Source of the DNA: Lysinibacillus sp. ZYM-1
GTDB lineage: Bacteria > Bacillota > Bacilli > Bacillales_A > Planococcaceae
Direction: 5' to 3'
Length of the DNA stretch: 64,000 bases
NCBI RefSeq assembly: GCF_001308875.1
Contig: NZ_KQ465110.1
Location: 143,620 to 207,619, forward strand
Shown piece by piece: positions 53,784 to 64,000 of the stretch. The position numbers and the translations under genes were made by a program. Within the stretch, counting starts at the first letter, position 1; every line of letters starts with the position of its first letter. The notes beneath the pieces were generated by a model. The model was not told where the DNA came from. It worked only from the letters and a program-made list of their open reading frames with translations, and ran no database searches.

Positions 53784-55133
53784 TTGGAACATTTAGAAGA
53801 ATTATGGAATAATGTCCTGGCTCAAGTTGAACAAAAAATTTCTAAACCAAGCTTCGAAACGTGGCTAAAGTCTACAAAATTACTTTCCTACAACGGTAGT
53901 GGTTCGACTGTGACTATTGCTGCGCCAAATTCGTTTGCTCGAGATTGGCTTGAGAATCATTATATTCATTTGATTACAGGTATATTAACGGAGCTTACAG
54001 GCGAAGACTTGCTTATTAAATTTGTTGTTCAAAAAAACCAGGATTCGGACGATTTCGATTTGCCAGCGCCGATTATCCAAGCAAAAAATAACGATCACCA
54101 TGATATTTCACCAGGTATGTTAAACCCGAAGTATACTTTTGATACGTTTGTTATTGGCTCTGGTAACCGCTTTGCACATGCTGCCTCTCTAGCAGTTGCT
54201 GAAGCACCTGCGAAGGCTTATAACCCATTCTTCATCTATGGGGGAGTTGGGCTTGGTAAAACGCACTTAATGCATGCAATTGGTCATTATGTATTAGAGC
54301 ATAATCCTAATGCAAAAGTAGTCTATTTATCATCTGAGAAATTTACAAATGAATTTATTAACTCTATTCGTGATAACAAAGCACTTGATTTTCGCAATAA
54401 ATACCGCAATGTGGATGTACTGCTAATTGATGATATTCAATTCCTTGCTGGAAAAGAATCAACTCAAGAAGAATTTTTCCACACTTTTAATACTTTACAT
54501 GAAGAATCTAAACAAATTGTTATATCGAGTGATAGGCCTCCTAAAGAAATTCCAACATTAGAGGATCGGCTACGTTCACGTTTTGAATGGGGATTAATAA
54601 CTGATATTGCGCCACCTGATTTGGAAACCCGTATTGCTATTCTGCGTAAAAAGGCAAAAGCAGATGGATTAGAGGTACCGAATGAAGTAATGCTCTATAT
54701 TGCGAACCAGATTGACTCCAATATTAGGGAGCTTGAAGGTGCGCTTATTCGCGTCGTTGCCTATTCTTCACTCGTAAATAAAGATATTAATGCCACATTG
54801 GCTGCCGAGGCCCTTAAGGATATCATTCCAAACGCAAAGCCACGGACTGTGACAATATTAGACATTCAAAATGCAGTAGGAGAACATTTTAGTATTCGAT
54901 TAGAAGATTTCACGGCAAAAAAGCGTACAAAATTAATTGCTTTTCCTCGCCAAGTTGCCATGTATTTATCACGCGAATTAACAGATTTTTCGCTGCCGAA
55001 AATAGGCGAAGAATTTGGGGGTCGTGATCATACAACGGTTATTCATGCTCACGAAAAAATATCATCTTTGTTGAAAAATGACGTCCAGCTTCAACAAGAT
55101 GTTAAACAAATTCGTAGCATGCTAGGGAAGTAA
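53784..55133 (+). CDS. dnaA: Chromosomal replication initiator DnaA
   Basis: The 449-residue protein has domain I ([20 protein letters not shown]), a variable domain II (about 85-115), an AAA+ domain III (Walker [16 protein letters not shown], Walker [13 protein letters not shown]) and the domain IV DNA-binding signature [15 protein letters not shown]. It assembles at oriC and melts DNA. The TTG start at 53784 is chosen because AAAGGAG lies 9 bases upstream and the protein then aligns with Bacillus DnaA; an in-frame TTG at 53757 would swallow that site. Confidence 0.96.
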   Translation: MEHLEELWNNVLAQVEQKISKPSFETWLKSTKLLSYNGSGSTVTIAAPNSFARDWLENHYIHLITGILTELTGEDLLIKFVVQKNQDSDDFDLPAPIIQAKNNDHHDISPGMLNPKYTFDTFVIGSGNRFAHAASLAVAEAPAKAYNPFFIYGGVGLGKTHLMHAIGHYVLEHNPNAKVVYLSSEKFTNEFINSIRDNKALDFRNKYRNVDVLLIDDIQFLAGKESTQEEFFHTFNTLHEESKQIVISSDRPPKEIPTLEDRLRSRFEWGLITDIAPPDLETRIAILRKKAKADGLEVPNEVMLYIANQIDSNIRELEGALIRVVAYSSLVNKDINATLAAEALKDIIPNAKPRTVTILDIQNAVGEHFSIRLEDFTAKKRTKLIAFPRQVAMYLSRELTDFSLPKIGEEFGGRDHTTVIHAHEKISSLLKNDVQLQQDVKQIRSMLGK

Positions 55134-55137
55134 TCGC

Positions 55138-55290
55138 TGTGGACAATCCTACTATTTAAACACAAACTTATACACAGTCTATCTACATGTGGATAGACTG
55201 ATTTTATTCATAAAAAGGCACTTATCCACAAATCCACAGGGCCTATTACTATATCTTTTTTATTTTATATAAATAAATAATATAAATATG
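55138..55290. other. oriC: oriC, downstream half with unwinding region
   Basis: Between dnaA and dnaN lie DnaA boxes at 55222-55230 (perfect, +) and one-mismatch boxes at 55138-55146 (-), 55168-55176 (+) and 55188-55196 (-). After the perfect box come a short GC-rich patch (GGGCC), a trinucleotide-like TATTACTATA stretch and an A+T-only region (55260-55289). This is the order box, GC patch, DnaA-trio, unwinding element described for Bacillus subtilis incC. Confidence 0.82.
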
Positions 55291-55303
55291 TGAGGGAAAA
55301 CGA

Positions 55304-56440
55304 ATGAAATTTGATATTTTACGTGACCGTTTATTAGAGGGTTTAAATGATGTCATGAAAGCAGTAAGTTCTAAAACAACTATTCCGATTTTAACAGGGA
55401 TTAAAATTGATGTAACAGACGAAGGTATTCGCTTAACAGGTAGTGATGCCGATATTACGATTCAAACATTTATTCCTGTTGAGGAAGATGGACAACAAAT
55501 TATTCACATTGCAGAAACAGGATCTATTGTTGTACAAGCACGTATGTTTAATGAAATTGTACGTAAATTACCCACAAATGATGTTGAGATTCAAGTAACA
55601 CCTGGTTTCCAAACTCATATTCGTTCAGGTAAATCTGAGTTCCACTTAATTGGCTCTGATGCTGCAGAATACCCACTATTACCAGAGTTAACGGAAGATC
55701 AAAAATTTACTATTCCTGCTGATCTCTTAAAAACAATTATCCGTGAAACAGTGTTTGCCGTTGCTACTTCAGAAAGTAGACCCGTGTTGACAGGTGTAAA
55801 CTGGCAGATCAAAAATGAAACATTAATCTGTGTTGCAACAGATAGTCATCGATTAGCAAGACGTAAAGTGCAACTAGAGAATTTACCAGAAGTTGAACAT
55901 AGCGTCGTTATCCCAGGGAAAAGTTTAAATGAATTAAATAAAGTACTAGAGGATTCTACAAACCTTGTGCAAATCGTAATTACGAGTCAGCAAGTATTGT
56001 TTAAAACAGGCGATGTATTATTCTTCTCTCGCTTACTTGAAGGTAATTACCCAGATACTTCTCGTTTAATTCCTGAAGAATATCAAACTAATTTAACGAT
56101 TAACGGTAAATCTTTATTACAAGCAATAGATCGTGCCTCACTTGTAGCACGAGGTGATCGTAATAATGTTGTCCGTTTTGAAATTTTGGATCATCAAGCA
56201 GTTGAGGTTTCTTCTAATTCTCCTGAAATAGGCAAAGTTCAAGAAGAAATTCCTGTAGAATCATTAGAAGGGGAAGGCTTAAAAATTTCTTTCAGTGCAA
56301 AATACATGATGGAAGCATTGAAAGCAATCGATGGCCAGGATGTAGTGATTCAATTTACAGGCGCAATGAGACCGTTTATTTTACGTTCGGTTCATGATGA
56401 TGCTATTTTACAATTAATTTTACCTGTACGAACTTACTAA
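55304..56440 (+). CDS. dnaN: DNA polymerase III beta subunit (sliding clamp)
   Basis: The 378-residue protein has three clamp repeats (MKFDILRDRLLEGLNDVMKA; LTGVNWQIKNETLICVATDSHRLA; the C-terminal DDAILQLILPVRTY). It forms a dimeric ring tethering polymerase and hosts DnaN-binding partners. GAGGG precedes the ATG. It follows dnaA and ends in its own terminator. Confidence 0.97.
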   Translation: MKFDILRDRLLEGLNDVMKAVSSKTTIPILTGIKIDVTDEGIRLTGSDADITIQTFIPVEEDGQQIIHIAETGSIVVQARMFNEIVRKLPTNDVEIQVTPGFQTHIRSGKSEFHLIGSDAAEYPLLPELTEDQKFTIPADLLKTIIRETVFAVATSESRPVLTGVNWQIKNETLICVATDSHRLARRKVQLENLPEVEHSVVIPGKSLNELNKVLEDSTNLVQIVITSQQVLFKTGDVLFFSRLLEGNYPDTSRLIPEEYQTNLTINGKSLLQAIDRASLVARGDRNNVVRFEILDHQAVEVSSNSPEIGKVQEEIPVESLEGEGLKISFSAKYMMEALKAIDGQDVVIQFTGAMRPFILRSVHDDAILQLILPVRTY

Positions 56441-56456
56441 GAAATTAAGAACTGTT

Positions 56457-56487
56457 AAGATAGTCGCTATTTGCGGCTATCTTTTTT
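56457..56487 (+). terminator. Intrinsic terminator of dnaA-dnaN
   Basis: AAGATAG..GC pairs with GC..CTATCTT (internal mismatch), followed by TTTTT. Confidence 0.75.
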
Positions 56488-56551
56488 ACTTATGGCGGAA
56501 TTTTAGGTATGATAGAGAGATAGACAGTCTGTATTTGGAGGGGAACACACT

Positions 56552-56776
56552 ATGCAGGACATTAAAATCGATGAGGAGTTCATCACGTTAGGGCAGCTTT
56601 TAAAAATATCTGATGCCATTAGTTCAGGTGGAATGGCGAAGTGGTTTTTACAAGAAAATGCTGTGTATGTAAATGGAGAAGTAGATGATCGTCGAGGTCG
56701 TAAATTACGCAACGGAGACGTTGTCAATATTCCAGGTTGTGGTCGTTTTCAGATCGTAGGACCAACTGGGCAGTAA
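56552..56776 (+). CDS. yaaA: S4-domain RNA-binding protein YaaA (RlbA-like)
   Basis: The 74-residue S4 domain protein includes ITLGQLLKISDAISSGGMAK, VYVNGEVDDRRGRKLRNGDV and VNIPGCGRFQIV. It is found in this place (dnaN-yaaA-recF) in most Bacillales and has been linked to 50S assembly. GGAGGGG lies 7 bases upstream. Three bases separate it from recF, so the two are coupled. Confidence 0.93.
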   Translation: MQDIKIDEEFITLGQLLKISDAISSGGMAKWFLQENAVYVNGEVDDRRGRKLRNGDVVNIPGCGRFQIVGPTGQ

Positions 56777-56779
56777 ATT

Positions 56780-57895
56780 ATGTATATTGAGCAAATAAAA
56801 CTTACAAATTACCGTAACTATGATGCCTTAGCTTTGAACTTCTCTCCAAAGATTAATGTTTTCATTGGTGAAAATGCTCAAGGGAAAACAAATGTTATGG
56901 AATCTATCTACGTATTAGCGATGGCTAAATCCCACCGAACAACGAACGATAAAGAATTGATACGTTGGGATTCAGACTATGGTAAAATAGAAGGGGCCGT
57001 TCAAAAAAGACATGGTGTTTTACCAATTGAGCTTACGATTGCAAAGAAAGGTAAAAAGGGCAAGATAAATCATATAGAGCAAAGTCGTCTTAGTCATTAT
57101 ATTGGCCAAATGAACGTCGTTATGTTTGCACCAGAAGATTTAAACGTTGTAAAAGGTAGTCCGCAAATACGCCGGCGTTTTATTGATATGGAGATTGGGC
57201 AAATTTCGCCTGTCTATTTACATGATTTATTAACCTTTCAAAAAGTTTTAAAACAACGTAACCATTTCTTAAAGATGAACCAAGGCAAGTCCATGGCAAA
57301 TGATGTGATGTATGAGGTCTACAATGAACAATATATTCATGCTGCTACCCAAATTATTCGTAAAAGATTTCAATTTATGGATTTATTACAGGAGTGGGCT
57401 GAACCCATACATGCAGGTATATCGCAAGGGAAGGAAACGCTCGTTATAAAATATCGTACGGTAGCTGGAATAGAAAAAGAACATTCTTCTAGTGAAATTG
57501 AAAATACTTTACATCAAAAATTGATTGAAGCAAGAGAACGTGAATTTGACAGAGGTGTGACATTAGTTGGTCCACACCGTGATGATTTGCAGTTTTTAGT
57601 AAATGGCTATGATGTGCAAACTTATGGCTCACAAGGACAGCAGCGTACAACTGCATTGTCTTTAAAACTTGCTGAAATTGAATTAATTAAACAAGAAACA
57701 AATGAAACACCCATACTACTTTTAGATGATGTCTTGTCGGAACTCGATGATTATCGTCAATCGCATTTATTAAATACCATTCAAGGTGAAGTCCAAACCT
57801 TTGTCACAACTACAAGTGTTGATGGAATTCATCATGAAACAATGGAGCAGGCTCAACTGTTCCACGTGAAACAAGGTGCGATTGAAAAAAGTTAG
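56780..57895 (+). CDS. recF: DNA replication and repair protein RecF
   Basis: The 371-residue SMC-like ATPase has Walker [21 protein letters not shown], the signature [20 protein letters not shown] and Walker [19 protein letters not shown]. It helps RecOR load RecA at gaps. A perfect parS site is embedded in its last codons (FHVKQ), as in other Bacillales origins. Confidence 0.96.
   Translation: MYIEQIKLTNYRNYDALALNFSPKINVFIGENAQGKTNVMESIYVLAMAKSHRTTNDKELIRWDSDYGKIEGAVQKRHGVLPIELTIAKKGKKGKINHIEQSRLSHYIGQMNVVMFAPEDLNVVKGSPQIRRRFIDMEIGQISPVYLHDLLTFQKVLKQRNHFLKMNQGKSMANDVMYEVYNEQYIHAATQIIRKRFQFMDLLQEWAEPIHAGISQGKETLVIKYRTVAGIEKEHSSSEIENTLHQKLIEAREREFDRGVTLVGPHRDDLQFLVNGYDVQTYGSQGQQRTTALSLKLAEIELIKQETNETPILLLDDVLSELDDYRQSHLLNTIQGEVQTFVTTTSVDGIHHETMEQAQLFHVKQGAIEKS
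57858..57873. promoter_or_regulatory. parS: Perfect parS site in the recF 3' end
   Basis: TGTTCCACGTGAAACA matches the parS consensus TGTTNCACGTGAAACA at every position. Confidence 0.93.
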
Positions 57896-57987
57896 CCAGG
57901 GTAGTTTTTTAGATTACAAAAGAATGGTAATAGTCAGCTCGGTTGACTGTTCATTCATTTACACACAATGATGTTATGAAGGAGTAG
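57896..57987. other. recF-gyrB gap without remB
   Basis: Only 92 bp separate recF and gyrB. The small remB (yaaB) gene found here in Bacillus subtilis is absent. AGTCA-N6-TTGACT is a minor dyad. Confidence 0.6.
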
Positions 57988-59922
<1,935 letters not shown>

Positions 59923-59947
59923 TTTTTCTTGAGAGGAGGTCTACACT

Positions 59948-62413
59948 TTGTCAGAACAAGAACGCTCCGGTGTTAAAGGAATTAATATTACAGAAGAGAT
60001 TGAAACATCCTTTCTTGATTATGCAATGAGTGTAATTGTTTCACGTGCATTACCTGATGTACGTGATGGATTAAAACCAGTACATCGTCGTATTTTATAT
60101 GGGATGCAGGAGTTAGGAAATACAGCAGATAAACCTTACAAAAAATCAGCACGTATTGTTGGGGATGTTATGGGTAAGTACCATCCACATGGCGACTCTT
60201 CCATTTATGATGCTATGGTACGTATGGCGCAAGATTTTAGCTATCGTTACATGCTTGTTGACGGTCATGGGAACTTTGGTTCTGTTGATGGTGACGGAGC
60301 TGCAGCTATGCGTTATACAGAATCACGTATGTCTAAAATTGCAATGGAAATGCTACGTGATATCAATAAAGATACAATTGACTATACAGATAACTATGAT
60401 GGCTCTGAAAAAGAACCGATTGTTTTACCAAGTCGTTATCCAAACTTATTGGTAAACGGTGCTGCAGGGATTGCTGTTGGTATGGCCACAAATATTCCTC
60501 CTCACCATTTGGGAGAAACCATTGATGCAGTTATAGCACTTTCTGAAAACCCAGCTATTACAACAGAGGAATTGATGGAAATCATCCCTGGCCCAGATTT
60601 CCCTACTGGCGGATTAATTTTAGGCCGTAGTGGTATTCGTAGAGCTTATGAATCTGGTCGTGGTTCTATCATTATTCGTGCGAAGGTGGAAATTGAGCAA
60701 AAGGCAAATGGTAAGGAAACTATCCTTGTTCATGAGTTACCATACCAAGTAAATAAGGCTAAGCTGATTGAAAAAATTGCAGAGCTTGTACGTGATAAAA
60801 AAATAGATGGTATTACGAATCTACGTGATGAGTCGGACCGTCGTGGTATGCGAGTAGTTATTGAGGTACGAAAAGATGCAAATGCTAATGTAGTTTTAAA
60901 CAATCTATATAAACAAACAGCTATGCAATCAAGCTTTGGTATCAATATGCTGTCATTAGTAAATGGTCAGCCAAAGGTATTAGGCTTAAAAGAAATGCTA
61001 TACCATTATTTAGAGCATCAAAAAGTCATTATTCGCCGTCGTACAGAATTCGAACTTCGAAAAGCAGAAGACCGTGCTCATATTTTAGAAGGCTTGCGAA
61101 TTGCATTAGATCATATTGATGAAATAATTGCGATTATTCGTGGTTCACGTAGTGGTGAAGAAGCGAAGCCTCAATTAATGGAGCGTTTTAATTTATCAGA
61201 GCGACAAGCTCAAGCAATTTTAGATATGCGTTTAGTTCGCTTAAGTGGGTTAGAGCGCGAAAAAATTGAAGCGGAATATCAAGAGCTTCAAGTTCTGATA
61301 GCTGAATTAAAGGAAATTTTAGCAGATGAAGCTAAGATTGTTGATATCATTCGTACTGAAATTTTAGAGCTGAAAGATCGCTTTAGTGATACACGCCGTA
61401 CTGAAATTACATCTGGTGGTATCGAAATGATTGAGGATGAGGATTTAATTCCTGTTGAAAATTCAGTTGTTACTTTAACGCATAACGGCTATATTAAACG
61501 TTTAGCTGCGAATACATATCGTAGTCAGAAACGCGGTGGTCGCGGTGTACAAGGAATGGGTACAAACGAAGATGACTTTGTAGAGCATCTTATGAATACT
61601 TCTACACATGATACAATCCTATTCTTTACTTCCAAAGGTAAGGTATTTAGAGCAAAAGGTTACGAAATTCCAGAGTTTGGGCGTACAGCTAAAGGGCTAC
61701 CGATTGTTAACTTGCTCAATATAGATAAAGGCGAGAAAGTAACAGCTATGATCCGCGTTGGATCATTTGATGAAGATGCATACTTTATCTTTACAACTAA
61801 AACGGGTGTTACCAAACGTACACCTGTATCACAATTTGCCAACATCCGAACAAATGGTTTAATAGCTATCAGTTTACGAGAAGATGATGATCTTATTTCT
61901 GTTCGTTTAACAGATGGGGATAAGCAAATTATCATTGGTACACGTGATGGTATGCTTGTTCGTTTCCAAGAAGATGATATTCGCTCCATGGGCCGTACAG
62001 CTGGTGGTGTCCGAGGAATTAAACTTCGTGACGGTGACGAAGTAGTAGGTATGGAGATTATTGAACCAGGACAAGAAATTTTAGTAGTTACTGAAAAAGG
62101 TTATGGTAAACGTACTTCTGAAGATGACTATCGTTTGCAAAGCCGTGGTGGCGTTGGATTAAAAACAATGCAAATTACTGATAAAAATGGTCCGATGGTG
62201 GCTGTGAAAACAGTTGATGGTTCTGAGGATCTTATGCTTATTACCATTAACGGTATGCTTATTCGTATGGATATTAATGATATTTCATTAATTGGGCGTA
62301 GCACGCAGGGAGTTCGTTTAATTCGCTTAGGGGATGACGAATTGGTTGCAACTGTGGCTAAAGTTGAAAAAGAAGAAGAGTCTCCGGAAGATGAAGAGGA
62401 AATAGAGGAATAA
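59948..62413 (+). CDS. gyrA: DNA gyrase subunit A
   Basis: An 821-residue cleavage subunit. The winged-helix region has the catalytic Tyr in [15 protein letters not shown]. The quinolone-resistance region [19 protein letters not shown] has an unaltered Ser-Ser and Asp, so no classical resistance change is seen. The C-terminal beta-pinwheel contains the GyrA box [14 protein letters not shown] start follows AGGAGGT by 7 bases. An acidic tail ends the protein. Confidence 0.97.
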   Translation: MSEQERSGVKGINITEEIETSFLDYAMSVIVSRALPDVRDGLKPVHRRILYGMQELGNTADKPYKKSARIVGDVMGKYHPHGDSSIYDAMVRMAQDFSYRYMLVDGHGNFGSVDGDGAAAMRYTESRMSKIAMEMLRDINKDTIDYTDNYDGSEKEPIVLPSRYPNLLVNGAAGIAVGMATNIPPHHLGETIDAVIALSENPAITTEELMEIIPGPDFPTGGLILGRSGIRRAYESGRGSIIIRAKVEIEQKANGKETILVHELPYQVNKAKLIEKIAELVRDKKIDGITNLRDESDRRGMRVVIEVRKDANANVVLNNLYKQTAMQSSFGINMLSLVNGQPKVLGLKEMLYHYLEHQKVIIRRRTEFELRKAEDRAHILEGLRIALDHIDEIIAIIRGSRSGEEAKPQLMERFNLSERQAQAILDMRLVRLSGLEREKIEAEYQELQVLIAELKEILADEAKIVDIIRTEILELKDRFSDTRRTEITSGGIEMIEDEDLIPVENSVVTLTHNGYIKRLAANTYRSQKRGGRGVQGMGTNEDDFVEHLMNTSTHDTILFFTSKGKVFRAKGYEIPEFGRTAKGLPIVNLLNIDKGEKVTAMIRVGSFDEDAYFIFTTKTGVTKRTPVSQFANIRTNGLIAISLREDDDLISVRLTDGDKQIIIGTRDGMLVRFQEDDIRSMGRTAGGVRGIKLRDGDEVVGMEIIEPGQEILVVTEKGYGKRTSEDDYRLQSRGGVGLKTMQITDKNGPMVAVKTVDGSEDLMLITINGMLIRMDINDISLIGRSTQGVRLIRLGDDELVATVAKVEKEEESPEDEEEIEE

Positions 62414-62420
62414 TTTATAC

Positions 62421-62459
62421 CGATGAACGACAGCATTCATGTCGTTCATCGTTTTTTTT
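62421..62459 (+). terminator. Intrinsic terminator of gyrBA
   Basis: GATGAACGACA pairs perfectly with TGTCGTTCATC and is followed by eight T residues. Confidence 0.92.
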
Positions 62460-62555
62460 ATCATAAATAATGAAAAATAAGTAATTATTTTGAATTCCAT
62501 GATAAAATGAAAGTACCTTATTTGAAGCAAGTTAAAGTGGAGAGGTGTTCATTTC

Positions 62556-63638
62556 ATGGAAACTATACATGTTCCGATTTCAGAGTTAGGCGTTGGTAGA
62601 GTAATTTCTGAAGATATTTTTGCTAATACACAGTATCCTATCATCTTTAAAGATACAATGATTTCCTATGTGCATTTGCAAGTTTTTCAGGCGTTTAATA
62701 TTTTTAATGTCCCTGTTTATAAAAATCAAAACGACAATCGTTCAGAAAAGAAAGAAATAGATGTAGAAGTTGTAATAGAGGAAATCCCGACTTTTAGAAA
62801 GGCTTATAATCATTCTATTGAACAATTTAAAAAGGAATTTAAGAATTGGGAAGCTGGTGCAAAGGTAGAGATTGCAAAAGCAAGAACAATTATATTGCCT
62901 TTAGTAGAGATGGTTCTAGAAGATCGCACTATTATTTTTGATTTAAATGAGTATTCCAATCCTAAAGATTATTTATATCACCATTGTGTAGCAACAGCCT
63001 TGATTTCCTCGGTTGTCGCTCAAAAGCTTGGTTATGATAGAGGGACTACAATACAAGTAGCAATAGGTGGGTTATTAGCTGATTGTGGAATGGCTAAAGT
63101 ACATCCTCGTATTCGAGATAAAAAGACACCGCTAACTGAGCAAGAATTTGATGAAATTTATAAACATCCTATTTATAGTTACAACATGGTAAAGGATCTA
63201 ACAATTTTAAAAGAAACCATGAAAGAGGCGATATTCCAACACCATGAACGGTTAAATGGTAGTGGATATCCGAAGGGCGAAAAGATTGCTAATATCTCTA
63301 TTTTTGCACAAATCATTGCCGTGGCAGATGTTTTTCATGCCATGACGTGTGAACGAGTATACAGATCTAAGCAGTCTTCGTTTAAAGTTATAGAAATGAT
63401 TAATGAATCTGAGTTTGGTAAGTTTGATATTAAAGTGGTACGTGCACTGATCGATATTGTTGCCGATCTTCCTATAGGTACAATCGTTGAACTTTCTAAC
63501 TTAGAGCGTGGAGAAGTCATGTTTGTTAATAAGTTTGCACCAACACGTCCACTCATTAAATTAATTCATACAGGAGAAATTTTTGATTTAGGAAAAAATA
63601 GAAGTTTTTATATTTCTAGAATCATCACAAATCTGTAG
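62556..63638 (+). CDS. HD-GYP-type protein with degenerate HD motif
   Basis: The 360-residue cytoplasmic protein has an N-terminal PilZ-like or DUF3391-like region (1-110, ISELGVGRVISEDIFANTQY) and an HD-GYP domain (about 130-320). GYP-side motifs are retained (HHERLNGSGYPKG, IIAVADVFHAMTCERVYR), as is the first helix His (YHHCVATAL). The HD pair itself reads A175-D176 (GGLLADCGMAKV) instead of His-Asp, and DGSGYP reads NGSGYP. HD-GYP enzymes hydrolyse c-di-GMP with two or three metals; this one may be inactive or altered. GGAGAGG precedes the ATG. Confidence 0.85.
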   Translation: METIHVPISELGVGRVISEDIFANTQYPIIFKDTMISYVHLQVFQAFNIFNVPVYKNQNDNRSEKKEIDVEVVIEEIPTFRKAYNHSIEQFKKEFKNWEAGAKVEIAKARTIILPLVEMVLEDRTIIFDLNEYSNPKDYLYHHCVATALISSVVAQKLGYDRGTTIQVAIGGLLADCGMAKVHPRIRDKKTPLTEQEFDEIYKHPIYSYNMVKDLTILKETMKEAIFQHHERLNGSGYPKGEKIANISIFAQIIAVADVFHAMTCERVYRSKQSSFKVIEMINESEFGKFDIKVVRALIDIVADLPIGTIVELSNLERGEVMFVNKFAPTRPLIKLIHTGEIFDLGKNRSFYISRIITNL

Positions 63639-63670
63639 AAAGGCAAGCCATTACTATGGCTGCCTTTTTT
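63639..63670 (+). terminator. Intrinsic terminator of the HD-GYP-type gene
   Basis: AAGGCA(A)GCCA pairs with TGGCTGCCTT (one bulge), followed by TTTTT. Confidence 0.85.
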
Positions 63671-63835
63671 ATTTTCAAATAAAGGTGGATAAATCGAAGT
63701 ATATTACTATATAAAGTAATACATATTCAGTCTGCATCGCCCTCTTCTAATGTAAAAGCGAATTTAATTTAGTACTTACAATAGAGTGTTGGAATCACCA
63801 AAATATAATCTATTGAAATATTTTTTGATAGAGTG

Positions 63836-63864
63836 TTGACATAGTTGTAGAATCTTGATATTAT
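63836..63864 (+). promoter_or_regulatory. rRNA-operon promoter
   Basis: TTGACA, 17 bases, TATTAT. It precedes a leader typical of Bacillales rrn operons. Confidence 0.8.
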
Positions 63865-63870
63865 TAATGA

Positions 63871-64000
63871 GTCGCCAAGAGGTGACGCTGAAATGAAGAA
63901 CATGAACCTTGAAAACTGAACAAGCAAAACGTAATCAATATAGTTTTTAGTAACTAGCCTTGCTAGTAAACGAAACAAAATTTTGGACATCAAAATTGAT
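63871..64000 (+). other. rRNA operon 5' leader (16S gene begins beyond the window)
   Basis: GAACCTTGAAAACTGAACAA followed by GCAAAACGTAATC is the conserved pre-16S leader found in Bacillales, where it also recurs in 16S-23S spacers. CTAGCCTTGCTAG is a small hairpin. Position right of gyrA equals rrnO of Bacillus subtilis. The 16S gene itself is not in the window. Confidence 0.75.

Noticed and set aside
63769..63993. Minus-strand open frame over the rrn leader
   Set aside because: The plus strand has a clear rrn promoter and pre-16S leader there.

Overview
The window is the replication-origin segment of a low-GC, spore-forming Bacillales chromosome. The gene order and protein sequences look most like Lysinibacillus or a close Planococcaceae/Bacillaceae relative; this is inferred from order and sequence, with no 16S rRNA present to confirm it. 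The right 44 kb is almost entirely conserved core. From right to left it holds an rRNA-operon promoter and leader at the edge (63836-64000), an HD-GYP-type gene, gyrA, gyrB, recF, an S4-domain gene (yaaA), dnaN, dnaA and a bipartite oriC. On the minus strand follow rpmH, rnpA, yidC/spoIIIJ, jag, mnmE, mnmG, rsmG, noc, parA/soj, parB/spo0J, a DUF554 gene, the facing gene yyaC, an MscS channel, a DUF951 gene, ychF, rpsF-ssbA-rpsR, yybS, gdpP, rplI, dnaB, purA, an M23 endopeptidase gene, then walR-walK-yycH-yycI-walJ-htrC, a CxxH/CxxC gene and rlmH. Leading-strand co-orientation flips at oriC as expected.

Immediately downstream of rlmH (below 19197) the core order stops and an accessory region begins. 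Its key feature is a perfect 32-bp direct repeat: the last codons and immediate 3' flank of rlmH (19186-19217) recur at 14790-14821, and a third, degraded copy lies at 12418-12441. The 3' end of rlmH is the classical attachment site of staphylococcal cassette chromosome (SCC) elements, and the repeated core contains the same TATCATAA string. The intervals therefore look like one or two tandem SCC-like cassettes in a spore former. The 14.8-19.2 kb interval holds a MntA/HepT-type toxin-antitoxin pair, a truncated ECF sigma-factor gene, a Fic-like fragment, a LysR/nitroreductase divergent pair and a DMT permease. The 12.4-14.8 kb interval holds a frameshifted zinc-ribbon pseudogene, a HEAT-like protein and a LysM-3D cell-wall protein. 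No ccr recombinase is visible, so any cassette would be defective or would need a recombinase from elsewhere.

The left 12 kb is a mosaic of unrelated single-gene units separated by strong terminators: the 3' end of a ThDP enzyme gene, an unknown protein, a zinc-ribbon/LRR membrane protein, a Dus-family enzyme, an MBL hydrolase, an MFS permease, and a large Vpr-like S8 protease ending in 46 Gly-Asn dipeptides. A decayed gene with three in-frame stops follows.

The core genes work together in initiation (dnaA, dnaN, oriC, dnaB, gyrase, ssbA), origin segregation and nucleoid occlusion (parA/parB/noc, with parS candidates in recF and parB and a Noc-site candidate near walR), tRNA modification and ribosome maturation (mnmE/mnmG/rsmG/rlmH), and envelope homeostasis (WalRK with its YycHI regulators and secreted wall hydrolases). 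Clusters of DnaA boxes occur at oriC, in the mnmE-jag gap, and around rlmH and the CxxH/CxxC gene.
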